From contig JAKLDR010000038.1 in assembly GCA_022703445.1 (NCBI GenBank), positions 1-35,974 of the forward strand: a DNA stretch of 35,974 nt, written 5' to 3'. The notes under the pieces were generated by a model, which made no database searches, was not told the DNA's origin, and saw only the letters and a program-made list of their open reading frames with translations. The DNA comes from Planctomycetota bacterium. GTDB lineage: Bacteria > Planctomycetota > SZUA-567 > JAKLDR01. Below, in pieces: positions 33,856 through 35,974 of the stretch. The stretch's first letter is position 1. Every line of letters begins with the position of its first letter. Made by a program: the position numbers and the translations under genes.

Positions 33856-34862
33856 GCGTCCAAGGGAGCATCCGCCTGGCCCACGGGGCCGGGGCCCGGC
33901 TGACCGCCGACCTGATCCGCGAGGTCTTCGCGCCGGCCTTCGGCAACGAGCACACCGCGCGGGCCGAGGACGCCGCCGAGGTCCGTCTGGCCGGCACACG
34001 CCTGGCCTTCTCGACCGACGCGCACGTGGTCCGGCCGCTCTTCTTCGCGGGCGGGGACATCGGGAAGCTGGCGGTCTGCGGGACGGTCAACGACCTGGCC
34101 ATGAAGGGCGCCCGGCCGCGCTACCTGTCGCTGGGTTTCGTGATCGCCGAGGGCTTCGCGATCGCCGAGCTGCGCCGGATCGCCGAGTCGATCGGCGCCG
34201 CCGCCCGCGAGGCCGACGTCGAGGTCGCCGCCGGCGACACCAAGGTGGTCGAGCGCGGCGCGGCCGACGGCCTGTTCATCACCGCGGCGGGCATCGGCGA
34301 GATACCCGAGGGGCGGGACCTCTCGCCGGCCAGGCTGGCCGCCGGCGACGCCCTGGTGGTCAGCGCCCCGGTCGCCGAGCACGGCCTGGCCGTGCTCGAC
34401 GCGCGCGAGAAGCTGGGCCTCGGCCCGGCCTTCCGGAGCGACTGCGCGCCGCTCGGGAGCCTCGTCGAGGCGGCCTTCGCCTCCGGCGCCGAGATCCACG
34501 CCCTGCGCGACCCCACCCGCGGCGGGCTGGCCACGGTCTGCCTGGAGTTCGCCGGGCTGTCCGGCAGACGCCTGGTCCTGCGGGAGCGCGACCTGCCGGT
34601 CCGGCCGGCGGTGGCCTCGGCTGCCGCGCTGCTGGGCCTGGACCCGCTCTACGTGGCCTGCGAGGGCGTCTGCCTGGCCGCCGTGGCCGGGCGCGACGCC
34701 GGGAAACTGGTGGCGGCGCTCCGCGCCCACCCGCTCGGCGTCCAGGCCGGGATCGTGGGCCGCGTCGAGGAGGGGCCGGCCGGCGCGGAGATCGAGACCG
34801 CCGCCGGAGGCCGCCGGCGCCTGGCCTGGCTCGAGGGCGAGCCGCTGCCCAGGATCTGCTGA
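33852..34862 (+). CDS. hypE: Hydrogenase maturation protein HypE
   Basis: A 336-residue HypE, which dehydrates the carbamoyl group received from HypF to a thiocyanate on its C-terminal cysteine. It shows the AIR-synthase-like fold (FSTDAHVVRPLFFAGGDIGKLA and VNDLAMKGARPRYL, each a family block with typical spacing; GDTKVVE; DPTRGGLATV). It ends in PRIC, so the catalytic C336 is in place. The start overlaps hypD by 4 bp (ATGA). hypF-C-D-E thus form the complete ligand-synthesis set, while hypA and hypB for nickel insertion are not in the window. Confidence 0.97.
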   Translation: MSVQGSIRLAHGAGARLTADLIREVFAPAFGNEHTARAEDAAEVRLAGTRLAFSTDAHVVRPLFFAGGDIGKLAVCGTVNDLAMKGARPRYLSLGFVIAEGFAIAELRRIAESIGAAAREADVEVAAGDTKVVERGAADGLFITAAGIGEIPEGRDLSPARLAAGDALVVSAPVAEHGLAVLDAREKLGLGPAFRSDCAPLGSLVEAAFASGAEIHALRDPTRGGLATVCLEFAGLSGRRLVLRERDLPVRPAVASAAALLGLDPLYVACEGVCLAAVAGRDAGKLVAALRAHPLGVQAGIVGRVEEGPAGAEIETAAGGRRRLAWLEGEPLPRIC

Positions 34863-34881
34863 GGAGTCGCCCGGAGAACAC

Positions 34882-34911
34882 CGAGGGGCGGCCCGTCCGG
34901 GCCGCCCCTCG
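34882..34911. terminator. Perfect 13-bp hairpin after hypE
   Basis: CGAGGGGCGGCCC (34882-34894) and GGGCCGCCCCTCG (34899-34911) form a perfect stem with loop GTCC. It lies 20 bp after the hypE stop and about 22 bp from the stop of the convergent last gene. Flanking T-tracts are poor on both sides, but stability and placement suggest a bidirectional terminator. Confidence 0.7.
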
Positions 34912-34933
34912 TGATTTCAGGCCGCAGCAGCGG

Positions 34934-35974
34934 TCACTTGCTGGCGGCGGAGCCCTCGTCCCTGGACACGTCGTTGGCCAGGCCGATGTGGCCGAAGAAG
35001 CTGAACAGGTCCTGCTCGCGCAGGATGCTCACGCCCAGCGACCGGGCCCGCTTGAGCTCCTCGTCCACGTTGAGGCCGGTGCCGACCACCGCGAAGTCGG
35101 TGTCGATGGTGATGTCCTCGGCCAGCTTGCAGCCGTTCTCGGCCAGGAACGAGGCGATCTCCTTGCGGGAGTGGTTGATGGGCTGGCCGGCGACGGCGAA
35201 GGAGAAGACCTGCCGGTTCTTGCCGCCCAGGTAGAAGGGGCTGGAGATCCAGTCCCCCTTGGAAACCGGATTGAGGAAGTCCGGGGCGATCACGGCCATG
35301 GAGGCCGAGCCCTCCACCAGCCGGACCACGTCCGGCAGGGCCGGCGGTTCGCCGCCCCGGCAGTAGGGGCAGAAGAGGCTGGTCAAGGCCGTGGTGCTCC
35401 AGCCGCACTGGGGGCAGCCCTTGGGCACCGGCCGGGCGGCCAGGATCACCGCGGACGACTGCTGATCCTCGACCTTCTGCAGGCGGATCTTGGCCTTGCG
35501 GACCTTCTTGCCATCCTTCTTGAGCTCGAACACGTCGAAGAGCATGCCCGGGCGAACGCCCTGGCGCGCGCCGAGATTGACCACCGCCAGGTTGGTCTCG
35601 GCGTCGGCGCTGATCACCTGGCCGTCCTCGTTGAGCTGGTCCAGGCGCGAGCGGCGTTCCTTCATGCGCTTGAGCTTCTGCTCCAGGACGACCAGCTTGT
35701 CCTGCGACGAGGAGACATCGTTGACCAGGGTGGCGATCTTGCCGACGTCGGCGGCCTTGGCGTCGAGCAGCTCCTGCTGGGCCTTGTTCAGATCGCCCTG
35801 CTGCTGCCGGATGGCCTCATCCAGGGTCTTGAGGGTGTCCTGGAGGTTCTTGTAGGCGGTGCCCACCTTGGCCGCCTCCTGCTTGGCGGCCTCGGTGCGC
35901 TTGACGTCGACCTCCTCGCGCTTCTTGTGGCTCTCGGTGGCCTGGGTCTGCTGGGTGGCGATGAAGGGGTCGAT
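34934..35974 (-). CDS. Coiled-coil protein with zinc ribbon and BRCT-like end (N terminus cut by window)
   Basis: The 346 visible C-terminal residues run in frame into the window edge, so the true start is outside. A GTG at 35866 exists but codes on the same uninterrupted frame. Counted from the edge: a charged coiled coil (15-118), a beta-rich part with AVVNLGARQGVRPGMLFDVF (130-149), as in FlgT-type barrels, a zinc ribbon with C187-x2-C190-x11-C202-x2-C205 that seems inserted in the barrel, GDWISSPFY (240-248), and a BRCT-like end (257-331; FLAENGCKLAEDITIDTDFAVVG, a family block with typical spacing, and ARSLGVSILREQDL). The first part may carry a membrane segment. Function is unknown. It is convergent with hypE. 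Confidence 0.72.
   Translation of the reverse strand: MDPFIATQQTQATESHKKREEVDVKRTEAAKQEAAKVGTAYKNLQDTLKTLDEAIRQQQGDLNKAQQELLDAKAADVGKIATLVNDVSSSQDKLVVLEQKLKRMKERRSRLDQLNEDGQVISADAETNLAVVNLGARQGVRPGMLFDVFELKKDGKKVRKAKIRLQKVEDQQSSAVILAARPVPKGCPQCGWSTTALTSLFCPYCRGGEPPALPDVVRLVEGSASMAVIAPDFLNPVSKGDWISSPFYLGGKNRQVFSFAVAGQPINHSRKEIASFLAENGCKLAEDITIDTDFAVVGTGLNVDEELKRARSLGVSILREQDLFSFFGHIGLANDVSRDEGSAASK

Noticed and set aside
34934..35974. NAD-dependent DNA ligase fragment
   Set aside because: Only the BRCT-like end resembles LigA. The coiled coil and barrel before it do not belong to a ligase.
1..35974. CRISPR arrays, tRNA and rRNA genes, complete IS elements or prophage
   Set aside because: I looked for regularly spaced repeats, cloverleaf-type sequences with CCA-proximal arms, and transposase or integrase proteins, and found none that I could support.

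Overview
The window is a strongly GC-rich bacterial chromosome segment, with most codons ending in G or C. It has no rRNA, tRNA, CRISPR array or complete transposon. The gene content points to the Planctomycetota or a nearby group of the PVC/FCB-like bacteria, such as Lentisphaerota or Hydrogenedentota. The reasons are very large exported PQQ-type beta-propeller proteins, a membrane-anchored squalene-cyclase-repeat protein, a UAP1-like nucleotidyltransferase, URO-D-family proteins next to sugar-degrading enzymes, and a coiled-coil protein with a BRCT-like end. The phylum is an inference and no marker gene here proves it.

Left part (1-7500): a repeat-rich edge is followed by leftward genes: a SUKH-like immunity protein with a membrane tail, a PHP metal-dependent phosphoesterase, a UAP1/UDPGP-type nucleotidyltransferase, a LOG-family hydrolase and the squalene-cyclase-repeat membrane protein. 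The LOG gene has a TTG start, and its Shine-Dalgarno sequence can pair with a complementary stretch upstream. A small cupin follows rightward, then a leftward URO-D-family gene.

Middle part (7500-21900): an AraC regulator sits behind a 128-bp near-palindrome. After it comes a long rightward gene run that looks like one operon: a GntR/LacI-type (AraR-like) regulator, three tandem paralogous exported proteins of about 960 residues (degenerate methyltransferase-like domain plus PQQ-type propeller repeats), a large exported GH/DUF4091-like protein, and CutC. Gaps between genes are 2-26 bp. A dyad overlapping the putative -10 of the regulator suggests autoregulation. This operon is the best candidate in the window for an undescribed system, plausibly induced by a sugar or glycan ligand. 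The tandem genes show patchy near-identity at the DNA level, which suggests gene conversion.

Right part (21900-35974): an exported TPR-like protein, a lipoprotein of the purple-acid-phosphatase type, a 314-bp MITE-like inverted-repeat element, an exported protein with an STN-like end, a PcRGLX/YetA-like exported polysaccharide lyase-type enzyme, a second URO-D-family gene, then hypF-hypC-hypD-hypE for the Fe(CN)2CO ligand of [NiFe] hydrogenases. No hypA, hypB or hydrogenase subunit is in view. A perfect hairpin closes the hyp genes. The last gene, cut by the window edge, combines a coiled coil, a barrel-like domain, a zinc ribbon and a BRCT-like domain.

Short REP-like palindromes of the CCCTTCGAC...GCTCAGGG type are scattered through the window. 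Two of them lie in frame inside coding genes.
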